Source: JAIOTG01 sp964644045 (GTDB taxonomy: Bacteria; Patescibacteriota; Patescibacteriia; Patescibacteriales; JAGXOH01). From it: a stretch of DNA of 64,000 nucleotides. Shown here one piece after another: positions 7,746 to 15,406 of the stretch. The stretch's first letter is position 1; every line of letters starts with the position of its first letter. Position numbers and translations under genes: made by a program. The notes below the pieces were generated by a model, which worked only from the letters and a program-made list of their open reading frames with translations, was not told where the DNA came from and ran no database searches. The stretch covers positions 3,058 through 67,057 of the forward strand of contig CAZXUK010000004.1 in the NCBI GenBank assembly GCA_964644045.1. The letters are read 5' to 3'.

Positions 7746-8051
7746 TTAAAACCCTTTTTTTCTTAAACAATTTTTATAATACTGCTCAAAATCATCTTTA
7801 AAAAATAAACCCCTTTCTGCCTCTTCTTTATATTTACCTGACAACTCTGCTTTTGTTTTTAATAGCTCTTCAGCCTTTTCCCCAGCCTCTTTAAAACACT
7901 CTTTTTTAATCTGGCTTGGTCTGTATTCATACCAATAAAAAAGAAGGCCTAAAACCATAATTACTGCTATGATTATTTTTGTCGTCTTATTAACTTTTAA
8001 ATAATCCTGTAATTTTTTAATAGTTATTTTTATGTAGTGTTTTTTACTCAT
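7746..8051 (-). CDS. Small membrane-anchored coiled-coil protein
   Basis: 101 aa. A basic start is followed by one membrane helix (about 24-44, IIIAVIMVLGLLFYWYEY) and a charged helical exterior with two cysteines. It matches the one-helix-plus-charged-domain plan of its neighbours at 3781 and 5741. Family unknown. Confidence 0.6.
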   Translation of the reverse strand: MSKKHYIKITIKKLQDYLKVNKTTKIIIAVIMVLGLLFYWYEYRPSQIKKECFKEAGEKAEELLKTKAELSGKYKEEAERGLFFKDDFEQYYKNCLRKKGF

Positions 8052-8148
8052 TATTAAATGCTCTTTAAAAGAAGTATTAAAATTATTTGTTTTATAAAAT
8101 TCATATTAAAACTTAACTCCGCTAAAGGCCTGGTAGTATCTCGGTAAA

Positions 8149-8727
8149 TCAGCCTTGCGGTTTTATATAATAATAATCACTTTCATCAAACTCTGTATAA
8201 TTATAATTTGCATACTTTCTTACATATACATTTCCAGCCCCCATGTTCGAGGGGGCATAAAACTTTATTGAATCATCGCTCCACTCAACCACTCTCTCTA
8301 TTTCAACTTTTTCTTGATTCTCTCCTGTAACATAAAGAGTGTCATCGTAAAAATCTTCCCCGAAATAATTTCCAGATACCTCTATTAATGTCTCTCCGGG
8401 AACTATATATTTGGGGTTGACGCTATATATTCTGGGGTCCTTTATTAACTCAAAATAACCAGCTTCCTCAATGACAGAATCATGTCTATAAACTTTAATT
8501 GTCCCACTATGATTTACATTGGCGGTAATAACAATATCTATTCTTCCGCTACACTGCCACCAATTTTCTATATCTACTTCCTCGCCCCCAATTCTAACTT
8601 TGGCACTGCTACTGGTCTCTTCTAAACAGTCATCTCCTGAATAATATATACTGATTTCATTGCCTACATATCCTAAATAATCTGAAGATGCTTGGCTGTT
8701 ATTAGCTGTTAAAACAGAACAAAACAA
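8149..8727 (-). CDS. Secreted IPT/TIG-domain protein
   Basis: 192 aa as called from a TTG start. The upstream frame continues for 11 more codons (…NKKFILLVVILL), which would complete a signal peptide with cleavage after ASS/QA. The real start is therefore upstream but has no ATG/GTG/TTG: either an ATT start or a frameshift. Residues about 95-190 form an Ig-like IPT/TIG domain (PRIYSVNPKYIVPGETLIEVSGNYFG…W-S-D-D-S-I). Two cysteine pairs lie in the first half. Probably an exported surface or adhesion-type protein of the element. Confidence 0.65.
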   Translation of the reverse strand: MFCSVLTANNSQASSDYLGYVGNEISIYYSGDDCLEETSSSAKVRIGGEEVDIENWWQCSGRIDIVITANVNHSGTIKVYRHDSVIEEAGYFELIKDPRIYSVNPKYIVPGETLIEVSGNYFGEDFYDDTLYVTGENQEKVEIERVVEWSDDSIKFYAPSNMGAGNVYVRKYANYNYTEFDESDYYYIKPQG

Positions 8728-8966
8728 TAATATAACAACTAAAAGAATAAATTTTTTATTCCAATTTTCAATATCTCATTTTTAATTTTTATATTTAAAA
8801 TTGCTTATTTTAAAACTATCATCAAAAAATAGTTTTGTCCATACTTTTGGCTTATATTAGATAATTGGTCTCTTTACATTAAAACTAATATAAAAATCTT
8901 TTTTTCTTAACGATGGAGCTTGATTTTAGGGCTAAAATATGAAAAAATAACAATATATTTATTAAA

Positions 8967-9152
8967 ATGGTGTATATGAATATTTACCACGTATTAGGCC
9001 TAATAAGCTCTTTTTTGAGCATAATTCTATTATACACAGTAGTTAATATTATTAGTGACTCGTACAACAAAAGAGAGGTGAATTATTTTAAAAAATGGTG
9101 GTTTTGGTGCTCTTTTGTTTATATAATACTCTTAGTTTTAAGAAATTTATGA
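8967..9152 (+). CDS. Two-helix membrane peptide
   Basis: 61 aa with two membrane helices (about 7-29 and 42-60) and a basic loop. Its TGA stop overlaps the next ATG (ATGA at 9149-9152), implying translational coupling. First gene of the plus-strand half of the element, which meets the minus-strand genes at a divergent AT-rich region (8728-8966) that probably holds both promoters. Unknown function. Confidence 0.6.
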   Translation: MVYMNIYHVLGLISSFLSIILLYTVVNIISDSYNKREVNYFKKWWFWCSFVYIILLVLRNL

Positions 9153-9373
9153 ACAAAAAAATCTCAATGAAAAATTTATACGAAGAAGCACTAAGTGATG
9201 AAGAAAAGAAAAAATACCCCAACTTAACCAAAAAAGAAATTGATGAATTTAAAATACTTAATAATCCGAAGATACAATACAGCACACCAGCATCAGCTTT
9301 TATCATGAAATGGTTTCATGAATGGCGCAGGAAGAAAAGAATAAATGAACTAAAAGATAAAATGAAAATTTAA
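9149..9373 (+). CDS. Small charged protein, unknown
   Basis: 74 aa from the ATG overlapping the previous stop, rather than from 9095 within it. Lys/Glu-rich and helical, with no membrane segment. Coupled to the gene before and 3 nt from the gene after. Confidence 0.55.
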   Translation: MNKKISMKNLYEEALSDEEKKKYPNLTKKEIDEFKILNNPKIQYSTPASAFIMKWFHEWRRKKRINELKDKMKI

Positions 9374-9376
9374 TAA

Positions 9377-10135
9377 ATGCCAATTAATAAAAACGATGTC
9401 ATACCTGAAGTGGTTAAGAGCTATCTTTATGGTTTAAAAAGAGGGGGTAGAAACGAGGTTTATGAAACCTTACTATTAATGCTGTTGAATGACGAATTTG
9501 TTAATCACCTAAATAAAATTATTGATAAATCTTTAGCTTCAAAACAAAAGGAAAAAGACAAAGTGGTTTATAAGATATACTCTTCTAAAGAATATGAAGA
9601 TATTGTTAATTTAATTTGTAAAAGCAAATATTTTTTAAGTAACTATAAACTACACGAAATAGAAAGAAAAAAAATTATTGCTAAAAATATAATATCAGAG
9701 ATAGCCTCGAAGGCAGTTTTAGATTCAACTCAATCAATAGCTCAAACCATGTTTACTCATCCAAAAACCCGCTTCCCAACCATAGAACATAAATTAATTA
9801 CTACTTCTCATACACCCAAAATACAACTCACCTTTGACGAAAACACACCTTTAAAAGATATTACTAAATACCTGAAAAATATTTTAGAAATTAAAAACAC
9901 GCCCCGTAAAAGCAAAATGACCTTGGGCAGAGGTTTTAGAATTTTAGATATTGCAAATAAAATAAATGATGGAATAATTGAATACAACCCAGAAAAAGAC
10001 CATTATAAAGAGATTGTTATACAAAGAAAGTTATGGGAAATTTACAAAGAAGATGTACCTATTGATGCCATCAGTAAAACTTTACAAAGAATAAAAAGAA
10101 TAAAAAAAGACATAAATACAATAGAGGACAAATAG
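9377..10135 (+). CDS. Hypothetical helical protein of the element
   Basis: 252 aa, basic, predicted mostly helical, with a motif-poor sequence. The C-terminal third (KLWEIYKEDVPIDAISKTLQRIKRIKKD) looks like a three-helix DNA-binding bundle. It starts 3 nt after the preceding gene and is followed by a terminator, so it closes a three-gene unit. Its position before the Rep-like gene suggests a role in maintenance, but no family is recognised. Confidence 0.6.
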   Translation: MPINKNDVIPEVVKSYLYGLKRGGRNEVYETLLLMLLNDEFVNHLNKIIDKSLASKQKEKDKVVYKIYSSKEYEDIVNLICKSKYFLSNYKLHEIERKKIIAKNIISEIASKAVLDSTQSIAQTMFTHPKTRFPTIEHKLITTSHTPKIQLTFDENTPLKDITKYLKNILEIKNTPRKSKMTLGRGFRILDIANKINDGIIEYNPEKDHYKEIVIQRKLWEIYKEDVPIDAISKTLQRIKRIKKDINTIEDK

Positions 10136-10173
10136 CTAAACACCTATCTGTCTTATACCTAAATTTAATAAAA

Positions 10174-10203
10174 AGATAACCTTTAAATAAGGTTATTTTT
10201 TAT
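10174..10203 (+). terminator. Intrinsic terminator
   Basis: ATAACC-tttaaata-AGGTTAT followed by TTTTT, 38 nt after the 252-aa gene. Confidence 0.75.
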
Positions 10204-10219
10204 TATTAAAAATTTAATT

Positions 10220-10468
10220 ATGCAAAATGCAAAGGTTTTAACAAACTTGTTTATCACAAAGGACAGCTTTCACGCTACTCTACTTTTATCAAACGAACAG
10301 ACATTAGACTCCTTTTATTGGGAGGGGATGGTCTGTTTTTTTGTTTTTGAGGATGAGGCGACTTGTCAAAAAATTATTAAAAACCACCTTGAAGGCAAAT
10401 TAAAAATTTCTAGTCGGGCTTTAGAAGAGGCTCAAAGAACAATTCGCAATATTCTTAGATATCGATAA
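10220..10468 (+). CDS. Small hypothetical protein
   Basis: 82 aa, mixed alpha/beta, with a C-terminal basic helix (EEAQRTIRNILRYR). It lies between a terminator and the Rep-like gene (23 nt apart). No family recognised. Confidence 0.5.
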   Translation: MQNAKVLTNLFITKDSFHATLLLSNEQTLDSFYWEGMVCFFVFEDEATCQKIIKNHLEGKLKISSRALEEAQRTIRNILRYR

Positions 10469-10491
10469 ACAGATTTAAAATTTAAATTTAT

Positions 10492-10833
10492 ATGGACTCA
10501 ATTAAAGATTTACTCAACCAGCTACCAGAAAAAAATAAAAAAATTGAGTATCACACAAGAGGCTTTACGCAAATACCTAATTGGTTTCTTGATAGTAAAA
10601 AATATAACTACTACGAGAAGCTTGTTTTGATAATAATCAAGAGACACATGATTGGTAAAAAAACATGCTTTCCAAGCATTAGAAAAATAAGCGAAAAAGT
10701 GGGGTGCTGTGAATCAACAACCAAAAACGCCCTAAAGAAACTCAGAGAAAGCGGGGTTCTTATAAAAATAGATGACAATAAGGTCCGCAGTAATGTTTAT
10801 AAAATAAACCTTAGTCGTGAGACACCTCCCTGA
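10492..10833 (+). CDS. Rep-like helix-turn-helix protein (HTH_36)
   Basis: 113 aa. The segment GFTQIPNWFLDSKKYNYYEK opens a winged HTH in which SIRKISEKVGCCESTTKNALKKLRESGVL forms the recognition part. This is the HTH_36/RepA-N type found in plasmid and phage replication initiators. An AT-rich block with repeated AATAATATTA lies immediately downstream (10873-10917), a candidate origin. The protein could instead be a simple regulator. Confidence 0.65.
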   Translation: MDSIKDLLNQLPEKNKKIEYHTRGFTQIPNWFLDSKKYNYYEKLVLIIIKRHMIGKKTCFPSIRKISEKVGCCESTTKNALKKLRESGVLIKIDDNKVRSNVYKINLSRETPP

Positions 10834-11107
10834 TAGGTTGTCTGCTGGCCATGATGTAGCCGTGAAATACCCACTAATAATATTAAATAATAATATTAAC
10901 TGAATAATATAATATTAGAATTGAATTTTAAAAAAATTCGTTTCAAGAGAATATTTATTTACTAGATAAAAACATGGAATTTTACAGGCAGTGCTATTTA
11001 AAAAAAGTCTTGCCAAATATCAAATAACTGGATAAATGGAAAAATTTGCTTCTGTGTGAAAATTTTGGCGCGATTATGAGATATTTATCATTAACCATTA
11101 AAAATTT
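10834..11107. other. AT-rich gap with short repeats, candidate origin
   Basis: No gene. 10873-10917 contains three clustered palindromic TAATATTA-type repeats in almost pure AT sequence next to the Rep-like gene. Confidence 0.35.
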
Positions 11108-11401
11108 ATGACAATCCAAAATTATGTAAACGAATCCTTGAAAGGCTTCAGGGAGAAAAAAAGAAGAATCAGAACAATATTTTTATATTTTAGAGACTTG
11201 GAAAAATTTGGAGGAATTTCGGATATTGTTATTTTAAACAGCATTATTAACGGACTAAACGATTTAAGGTTTCCATATTCAGAAAATGAAGTCTACTCAG
11301 CTTTTAAAGAAGTTGATAAAGAAGATTATGGAGAAGGGTTAAAAAAACAAATAATAAAAAATTTGTTAATAAATGCTAATAAAAAGACCGTATTCAACTA
11401 A
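11108..11401 (+). CDS. Small hypothetical protein
   Basis: 97 aa, charged, helical. The segment FLYFRDLEKFGGISDIVILNSIINGL is predicted helix-turn-helix-like but not diagnostic. Followed by a terminator hairpin. Not recognised. Confidence 0.5.
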   Translation: MTIQNYVNESLKGFREKKRRIRTIFLYFRDLEKFGGISDIVILNSIINGLNDLRFPYSENEVYSAFKEVDKEDYGEGLKKQIIKNLLINANKKTVFN

Positions 11402-11423
11402 AATGATTGAGTAATCAATTAAA

Positions 11424-11462
11424 TAAAAAGAGGCCGAAATTGTATCAGCCCCTCTTTTATAA
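11424..11462. terminator. Bidirectional terminator
   Basis: AAAAGAGG…CCTCTTTTAT hairpin between the convergent 97-aa and WG-repeat genes. Confidence 0.7.
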
Positions 11463-11477
11463 AAGTTCTGTAAAAAA

Positions 11478-11855
11478 TTACCAAATTTCATACCCCGGAA
11501 TCCAGTCAGTCAAGAAATCTCCACTTTTATTAATTTTTACCCACAAATCACTTCCGTGCTTACATGCCCAGGCCACGCCATTATTAAAAGGGCTAACATC
11601 GTAAAAACGGCTACGGTAAGCTGGGGTGCCATCCAGTTTTATGTGATAGCTTTCATCATTAGCAACCACAGCGGCCAACCCCTCGGAAAAAGGTGTTATC
11701 GAATCAAATTCACCCTCAAAAGCTAGCTCGCCCGTTTCTTTGATAAAACAATATTTACCGTTAAATTTTTGAGCTACAAAAAGACCTTCAGTGGGTTCAG
11801 CCTTAATACTTAAATACATTTTTTGGACAGACTCGCTAAGTTCTCTTGCTAACAT
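11478..11855 (-). CDS. WG-repeat (KWG) protein
   Basis: 125 aa with three beta-hairpin WG repeats (GKYCFIKETGELAFEGEFDSITPFSEGLAAV, the following SYHIKLDG repeat, and a degenerate last one). A good ribosome site (GGGAGG, 6 nt spacing) precedes the ATG. WG repeats form small beta structures of unknown binding function, common in accessory regions. No signal peptide, so cytoplasmic. Confidence 0.75.
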   Translation of the reverse strand: MLARELSESVQKMYLSIKAEPTEGLFVAQKFNGKYCFIKETGELAFEGEFDSITPFSEGLAAVVANDESYHIKLDGTPAYRSRFYDVSPFNNGVAWACKHGSDLWVKINKSGDFLTDWIPGYEIW

Positions 11856-11943
11856 GACAGCCTCCCTATTATCGTATTATGTTTGGTAGTTCTGTTTATT
11901 TATAAGGTTCGAATTTATACTATAACATTTTTATATAATTTAG

Positions 11944-12924
11944 TCAATAATTGTGGCATTGCAGCGTCAAGTTTACACTCGCCAGTTCATTTAATTTTTG
12001 CATAGGTGTTAATCCATTCATGTTCAAGCCCCGATGTTTCTTCCGGAAATTATAATACTGCAGGAATAAATTGAGCTTGTATTGCATGTCCTCCAAAGGT
12101 TCATCCGGATAAAAACCGAATCGAAAAGCTTTTTGGGTCAGGGTTGAATGGAATCTCTCTATTTTGCCGTTTTCTTCCGGGCAATATGGCGTATTTTTGC
12201 GGTGTTCAATGTTATGTTTTTTTAATAAATATTTCAATTTGTCGTTTAAAAATTCGGTGCCTTGGTCGGTGCGTATCTTTTGGATCGAAAATGGCGCTCT
12301 TTTCAATACTCTGTTTACAAAATCCACGGTGTTGTTGGCGTTAGCGCGGGAATAACCCCAGGCGAATGCCCATCTGGAGGCGTCATCTATCACTGTGTAG
12401 ACCACTTTTCCTTGTTTGTATCCATGAGGATATTTGGTATCCATCTGCAGTTCTTGCCCCGCCTCCTGGTGAGCGAATAATTGTTTTTTCCACTTTTTCC
12501 GAGTATAAGTATGCTGATCGCCGTAGCAAATATTGTTCCTTTTTAGTATTCGATATATTGTCGCGGGATTGAGCGTAAGACGATATTCGTATTGGAGTCT
12601 GTCAGAAAGGGTTTCTACTCCGTCAAAACAATATTTCCGGGCCAGCTCTATAATGCATTGTTCCACCGAAGCGGGTGTTTTGTTGGGAGGAGGAGTATGT
12701 CTTTTTTTTCTTGGCTTCCCGATAATCCCATCCACCCCGAATCTTTTGTATCTCACCAACCATTTATGGACAGTTTGTCTGGAAACAAACATTTCTTTTG
12801 CCACCGAGGTTACTGTTTGCTTTTTATGGATGATATTTTCCAATTTTTGTAATTGTAATTGCATGTATTTGGGTTCATAGGCGTTCATAGGGGTGTAAAT
12901 TAAAGTGAATAATGATATTTCCAC
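11944..12924 (-). CDS. IS481-family DDE transposase
   Basis: 326 aa. An N-terminal HTH (AKEMFVSRQTVHKWLVRYK) is followed by an rve integrase core with the DDE residues in QMDTKYP, RTDQGTEF and ENGKIERFHSTL. The C-terminal YYNFRKKHRGLNMNGLTPMQKL segment is typical. Translation may begin at the internal Met at 12888 (MNAYEPKY). The frame runs past the IS end, and its TGA lies in the flanking target sequence. The catalytic residues are intact, so it is probably active. Confidence 0.9.
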   Translation of the reverse strand: MEISLFTLIYTPMNAYEPKYMQLQLQKLENIIHKKQTVTSVAKEMFVSRQTVHKWLVRYKRFGVDGIIGKPRKKRHTPPPNKTPASVEQCIIELARKYCFDGVETLSDRLQYEYRLTLNPATIYRILKRNNICYGDQHTYTRKKWKKQLFAHQEAGQELQMDTKYPHGYKQGKVVYTVIDDASRWAFAWGYSRANANNTVDFVNRVLKRAPFSIQKIRTDQGTEFLNDKLKYLLKKHNIEHRKNTPYCPEENGKIERFHSTLTQKAFRFGFYPDEPLEDMQYKLNLFLQYYNFRKKHRGLNMNGLTPMQKLNELASVNLTLQCHNY

Positions 12925-12970
12925 TTTAATTTACCGCCTAAAAGTGTAAACCCTTTTGCTGCAATGTTAA
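11953..12970. mobile_element. IS481-like insertion sequence
   Basis: About 1018 bp with imperfect terminal inverted repeats (…CATTGCAGC…GTTTACACT at both ends), flanked by an 8-bp target duplication CAATAATT at 11945-11952 and 12971-12978. Inserted within the integrative element upstream of the WG-repeat gene. Confidence 0.85.
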
Positions 12971-13139
12971 CAATAATTTTAATAAAATTAAAGAATTTAT
13001 TCAGTTAACTGATTTATAAAACAATAGTGTCTAAACACTTAAAAAACACTACGAAATATTTATTAAAAAGCTTTAAAATGCTAGAGTAATATTAAGCCCA
13101 TCCACTTTTACGTGGCTTCATATTGCTCATTAACAATTA

Positions 13140-13355
13140 ATGAATATTGATTCTATACAATTCTTAACACCCGATGAGTTGGCTCAATTTCTAAAAATAT
13201 CTAAGCCAACTATTTATAGACTGGTAGATAATAGAAAGATACCCTTTTACCGAATAAATGGGAGTTTGCGATTTGATAAAAAAGATATACTGGATTACTT
13301 GCAAAAGAATCGTATAGAAACAATTAAACATGAATATGACAGCAAGAATAATTAG
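13140..13355 (+). CDS. Excisionase-like HTH protein
   Basis: 71 aa of the helix-turn-helix/excisionase (AlpA/MerR-like, DNA-binding domain 17) family: LTPDELAQFLKISKPTIYRLVDNRKIPFYRINGSLRFDKKDILDYL. It overlaps the integrase start by 26 nt and so is translationally coupled. Such proteins control recombination directionality or integrase expression. The promoter region is probably 12979-13139. Confidence 0.85.
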   Translation: MNIDSIQFLTPDELAQFLKISKPTIYRLVDNRKIPFYRINGSLRFDKKDILDYLQKNRIETIKHEYDSKNN

Positions 13356-14448
13356 AAAAAATTGGTGGGTTGATTTTCGACATAATGGGTTTAGATACCG
13401 TAAAAAAAGCCCTGATAATTCTAAGTCTGGCGCTCAAGCCTACGAGGCCTTGCTAAGGCGAAAATTATCAGAAGGTGAGGATATTAACGACAAACCAAAA
13501 GAAAAAGAAGCCATGGCCTTGTACAAAGATTATGGCTGGGAGTGGTTTAACGTTTATGTAAAGAATAATAACAAATTCTCAGAAATTAGAACTAAAGAGT
13601 TTATTCTACGTAAACATTTAATCCCCTTCTTTGGTAAAACCCCTATTGATAAAATCACCACCATGCAAATTGAGCAATATAAAAGTCAAAAAATGAAAAC
13701 TTCTTTAGTTAATAAAAGTATAAACAATCACTTGCATGTTTTGTCTAAAAGTTTACGGACAGCGGAAGAGTGGGGCTTATTAGAAAATCTGCCTAAAATA
13801 AAACTCTTAAAAACTCCCCCTCAAGAATTTGACTTTTTAACTATTGCGGAAAGTGAAAAACTACTAGAGCACGCAAAAGGTATTTGGCATGATATGATAT
13901 TGACCGCCTTAAAAACTGGGTTGAGATTCGGAGAACTAAAAGCCCTTAACTGGAAAGATATTGACTGGGAGAGAAAAATGATAATTGTTAGAAGTACTAT
14001 CTACAGAAATGTTATCAACTCGACTAAAAGCAACAAAAAAAGATACGTGCCCATGACTCAAGAAGTCTACAACTCTTTAATGGCAAGAAAACAAGAAAAG
14101 GGCTTTATATTCACAGATAACTCAGAGAGACCATTAAAAGACACTGTTTGCCAAAATCACCTTGATGAGGCTTGTGAGAAGGCAAATTTGCGACGAATAA
14201 CGTGGCATGTGCTTAGACACACTTTTGCCTCCCACCTGGCAAGCTCTGGCGCTTCCATGAAAGCTATTCAAGAATTACTCGGCCACGCGGACATACAGAC
14301 CACTTTAAGATATGCTCACCTCTCTCCATCTACCTTAAAAGATACCGTAAGTTTACTTGAGAAAAAGGGCGAAAATGAGAATTTTGGGCAACATGTGGGC
14401 AACAGGCAAGAAAAATTCGCGCAAATCATTAACTCAATTACTTCCTAA
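13330..14448 (+). CDS. int: Tyrosine recombinase/integrase
   Basis: 372 aa. An arm-binding N-terminus (1-60) is followed by a SAM-like core-binding domain (70-165) and a catalytic domain. The catalytic Arg is in TGLRFGELKALNWKDID, the HxxR in HVLRHTFASHLA, a His in LLGHADIQTT, and the nucleophilic Tyr in LRYAHLS. The gene ends 62 bp from attR in the tRNA, the usual arrangement for tRNA-targeting integrases. It catalyses insertion and, with the excisionase, removal of the element. The start may be at either ATG 13330 or 13336. Confidence 0.95.
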   Translation: MNMTARIIRKNWWVDFRHNGFRYRKKSPDNSKSGAQAYEALLRRKLSEGEDINDKPKEKEAMALYKDYGWEWFNVYVKNNNKFSEIRTKEFILRKHLIPFFGKTPIDKITTMQIEQYKSQKMKTSLVNKSINNHLHVLSKSLRTAEEWGLLENLPKIKLLKTPPQEFDFLTIAESEKLLEHAKGIWHDMILTALKTGLRFGELKALNWKDIDWERKMIIVRSTIYRNVINSTKSNKKRYVPMTQEVYNSLMARKQEKGFIFTDNSERPLKDTVCQNHLDEACEKANLRRITWHVLRHTFASHLASSGASMKAIQELLGHADIQTTLRYAHLSPSTLKDTVSLLEKKGENENFGQHVGNRQEKFAQIINSITS

Positions 14449-14476
14449 TATGCTCACAAAACCCTTTATATAAGCA

Positions 14477-14502
14477 AAAACAGGGCTCTCGCCCTGCTTT
14501 AA
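14477..14502 (+). terminator. Integrase terminator
   Basis: ACAGGGC-tctc-GCCCTGcTTT hairpin directly after int, before attR. Confidence 0.75.
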
Positions 14503-14509
14503 AATGATT

Positions 14510-14531
14510 TGTGGCTGGGGTGGGGATTGAA
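14510..14531. other. Right attachment site (attR) within the tRNA
   Basis: Identical 22 bp to attL, forming the last 20 nt of the tRNA gene and its flank. The element thus restores the tRNA 3' end. Confidence 0.8.
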
Positions 14532-14585
14532 CCCACGGCCTTAGCGTTATGAGTGCTACGCTCTAACCAACTGAGCTACCCAGCC
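14512..14585 (-). tRNA. tRNA with CAT anticodon (Met or Ile2)
   Basis: 74-nt cloverleaf. The acceptor is GGCTGGG/CCCAGCC, the D-arm GCTC…GAGC, the anticodon loop CTCATAA, the T-arm GTGGG-TTCAATC-CCCAC and the discriminator A, with no encoded CCA. The 31-39 pair is A-C. CAT may be elongator Met or lysidine-modified Ile. It is the integration target of the element. Confidence 0.9.
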
Positions 14586-14838
14586 ATTTTTTTATTATAG
14601 AATCTACTTGTTTTTTAAGAAACCTTCTTCCACTACTACTTTTTAAATAATATTCACGCTTTCTGACTAAAAACTTATTGGGATAAAACTCGACGTAAAT
14701 AGGTATCCACGGATTTTTATTTTTGGTAGATTTAACTAAATTATTATTATGTTGATTTAATCTTCTTTGAAAATTATCTGTACTACCTACATATGTCTCG
14801 TCACTCTTTTTGCTGTAAATTATATAAACTAACCACAT
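14563..14838 (-). CDS. GIY-YIG nuclease-superfamily protein overlapping a tRNA
   Basis: 91 aa. The single domain of the UPF0213/YhbQ type has the VYIIYSKKSDETYVGSTDN GIY-YIG core, a catalytic-type Arg in QRRLNQH, and a Glu in the KREYYLKSSSGRR helix. Its last eight codons and TAG lie inside the tRNA gene (same strand). Such one-domain proteins are abundant in CPR genomes and some are active DNA nucleases. The unit is bracketed by copies of the tRNA 5' end, suggesting it arrived as a small insertion. Confidence 0.85.
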   Translation of the reverse strand: MWLVYIIYSKKSDETYVGSTDNFQRRLNQHNNNLVKSTKNKNPWIPIYVEFYPNKFLVRKREYYLKSSSGRRFLKKQVDSIIKKWLGSSVG

Positions 14839-14850
14839 ATTATATAAAAA

Positions 14851-14945
14851 CGCTCTAACCCGCCTCGCTGAAGCCGAGCTTCTGCTCGGCCAGCCTCGAC
14901 TATTTCGGCTAGGCGGGCGAGGCGGGCCAACTGAGCTACCCAGCC
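14851..14945 (-). pseudogene. tRNA 5'-half remnant split by a palindromic insert
   Basis: 14851-14860 and 14929-14945 together repeat the first 27 nt of the tRNA at 14559-14585. They are interrupted in the D-loop by a 68-bp GC-rich insert (14861-14928) whose ends, CCCGCCTCGC and GCGAGGCGGG, form a 10-bp inverted repeat (14859-14926) around two smaller hairpins. The insert looks like a small non-autonomous palindromic (REP/MITE-like) element. Confidence 0.75.
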
Positions 14946-14956
14946 TATAAAACTCA

Positions 14957-14998
14957 ATCTTTAAAGAGGAGAGCGATCAATTCGCTTCTCCTCTTTCT
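14957..14998. terminator. Terminator after the HU gene
   Basis: AAAGAGGAGA…TTCTCCTCTTT hairpin flanked by T/A runs, 17 bp from the HU stop. Confidence 0.7.
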
Positions 14999-15014
14999 GT
15001 TTTTCCCGAAAAAA

Positions 15015-15302
15015 TTATCTCTCCCCTTTTAAAGAATCTTTCAATCTTTTTCCGGTCTTAAATTTAGCCACTTTGACTTCCGGAATTTTAATTCTTTCTT
15101 CCGGCTTCTGGGGATTAACTCCGCCTCGAGCATGCCTGGTTCTGCATAAAAAAGTCCCGAAACCGCTGATATTAATCTTTTCATCTTTTTTTAACTCTTC
15201 AATAATTATATCCACCATATTCTCAACCGCATTCTCGGCCTGCTTATTATTAATTCCCGGAGTCCTTTCAGCTATTTTTTTGATCAATCCCGCTTTATTC
15301 AT
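15015..15302 (-). CDS. hup: HU/IHF-family nucleoid protein
   Basis: 95-aa histone-like DNA-bending protein. It has an N-terminal helical dimerisation part (MNKAGLIKKIAERTPGINNKQAENAV), ISGFGTF, and the beta-arm region containing R-T-R-H-A-R-x-G-x-N-P-Q, where the family's conserved G-x-N-P tip binds the minor groove. Length is standard. Monocistronic with its own terminator. Confidence 0.95.
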   Translation of the reverse strand: MNKAGLIKKIAERTPGINNKQAENAVENMVDIIIEELKKDEKINISGFGTFLCRTRHARGGVNPQKPEERIKIPEVKVAKFKTGKRLKDSLKGER

Positions 15303-15406
15303 AAAAATATTTAATGAATTTTATCTCTTTTAATTAAGATATAAAATTCATTTATTTATTTATTATTTTAATATAACAAATATTTTTCAATAATCAAACT
15401 CTTTAA

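Larger units (their letters stand above)
3246..14531. mobile_element. Integrative element in tRNA(CAT), about 11.3 kb
   Basis: Bounded by the 22-bp att direct repeats. The integrase and excisionase-like genes sit at the tRNA end, as usual for tRNA-integrating elements. The content is small membrane/secreted proteins, regulators, a Rep-like HTH protein and an IS, with no core gene. No conjugation genes were recognised, so it is either mobilised by helpers or replicates as an episome. The left 1.3 kb carries degenerate copies of end sequences (3376-3395, 4501-4555), suggesting a composite of successive insertions. Confidence 0.8.
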
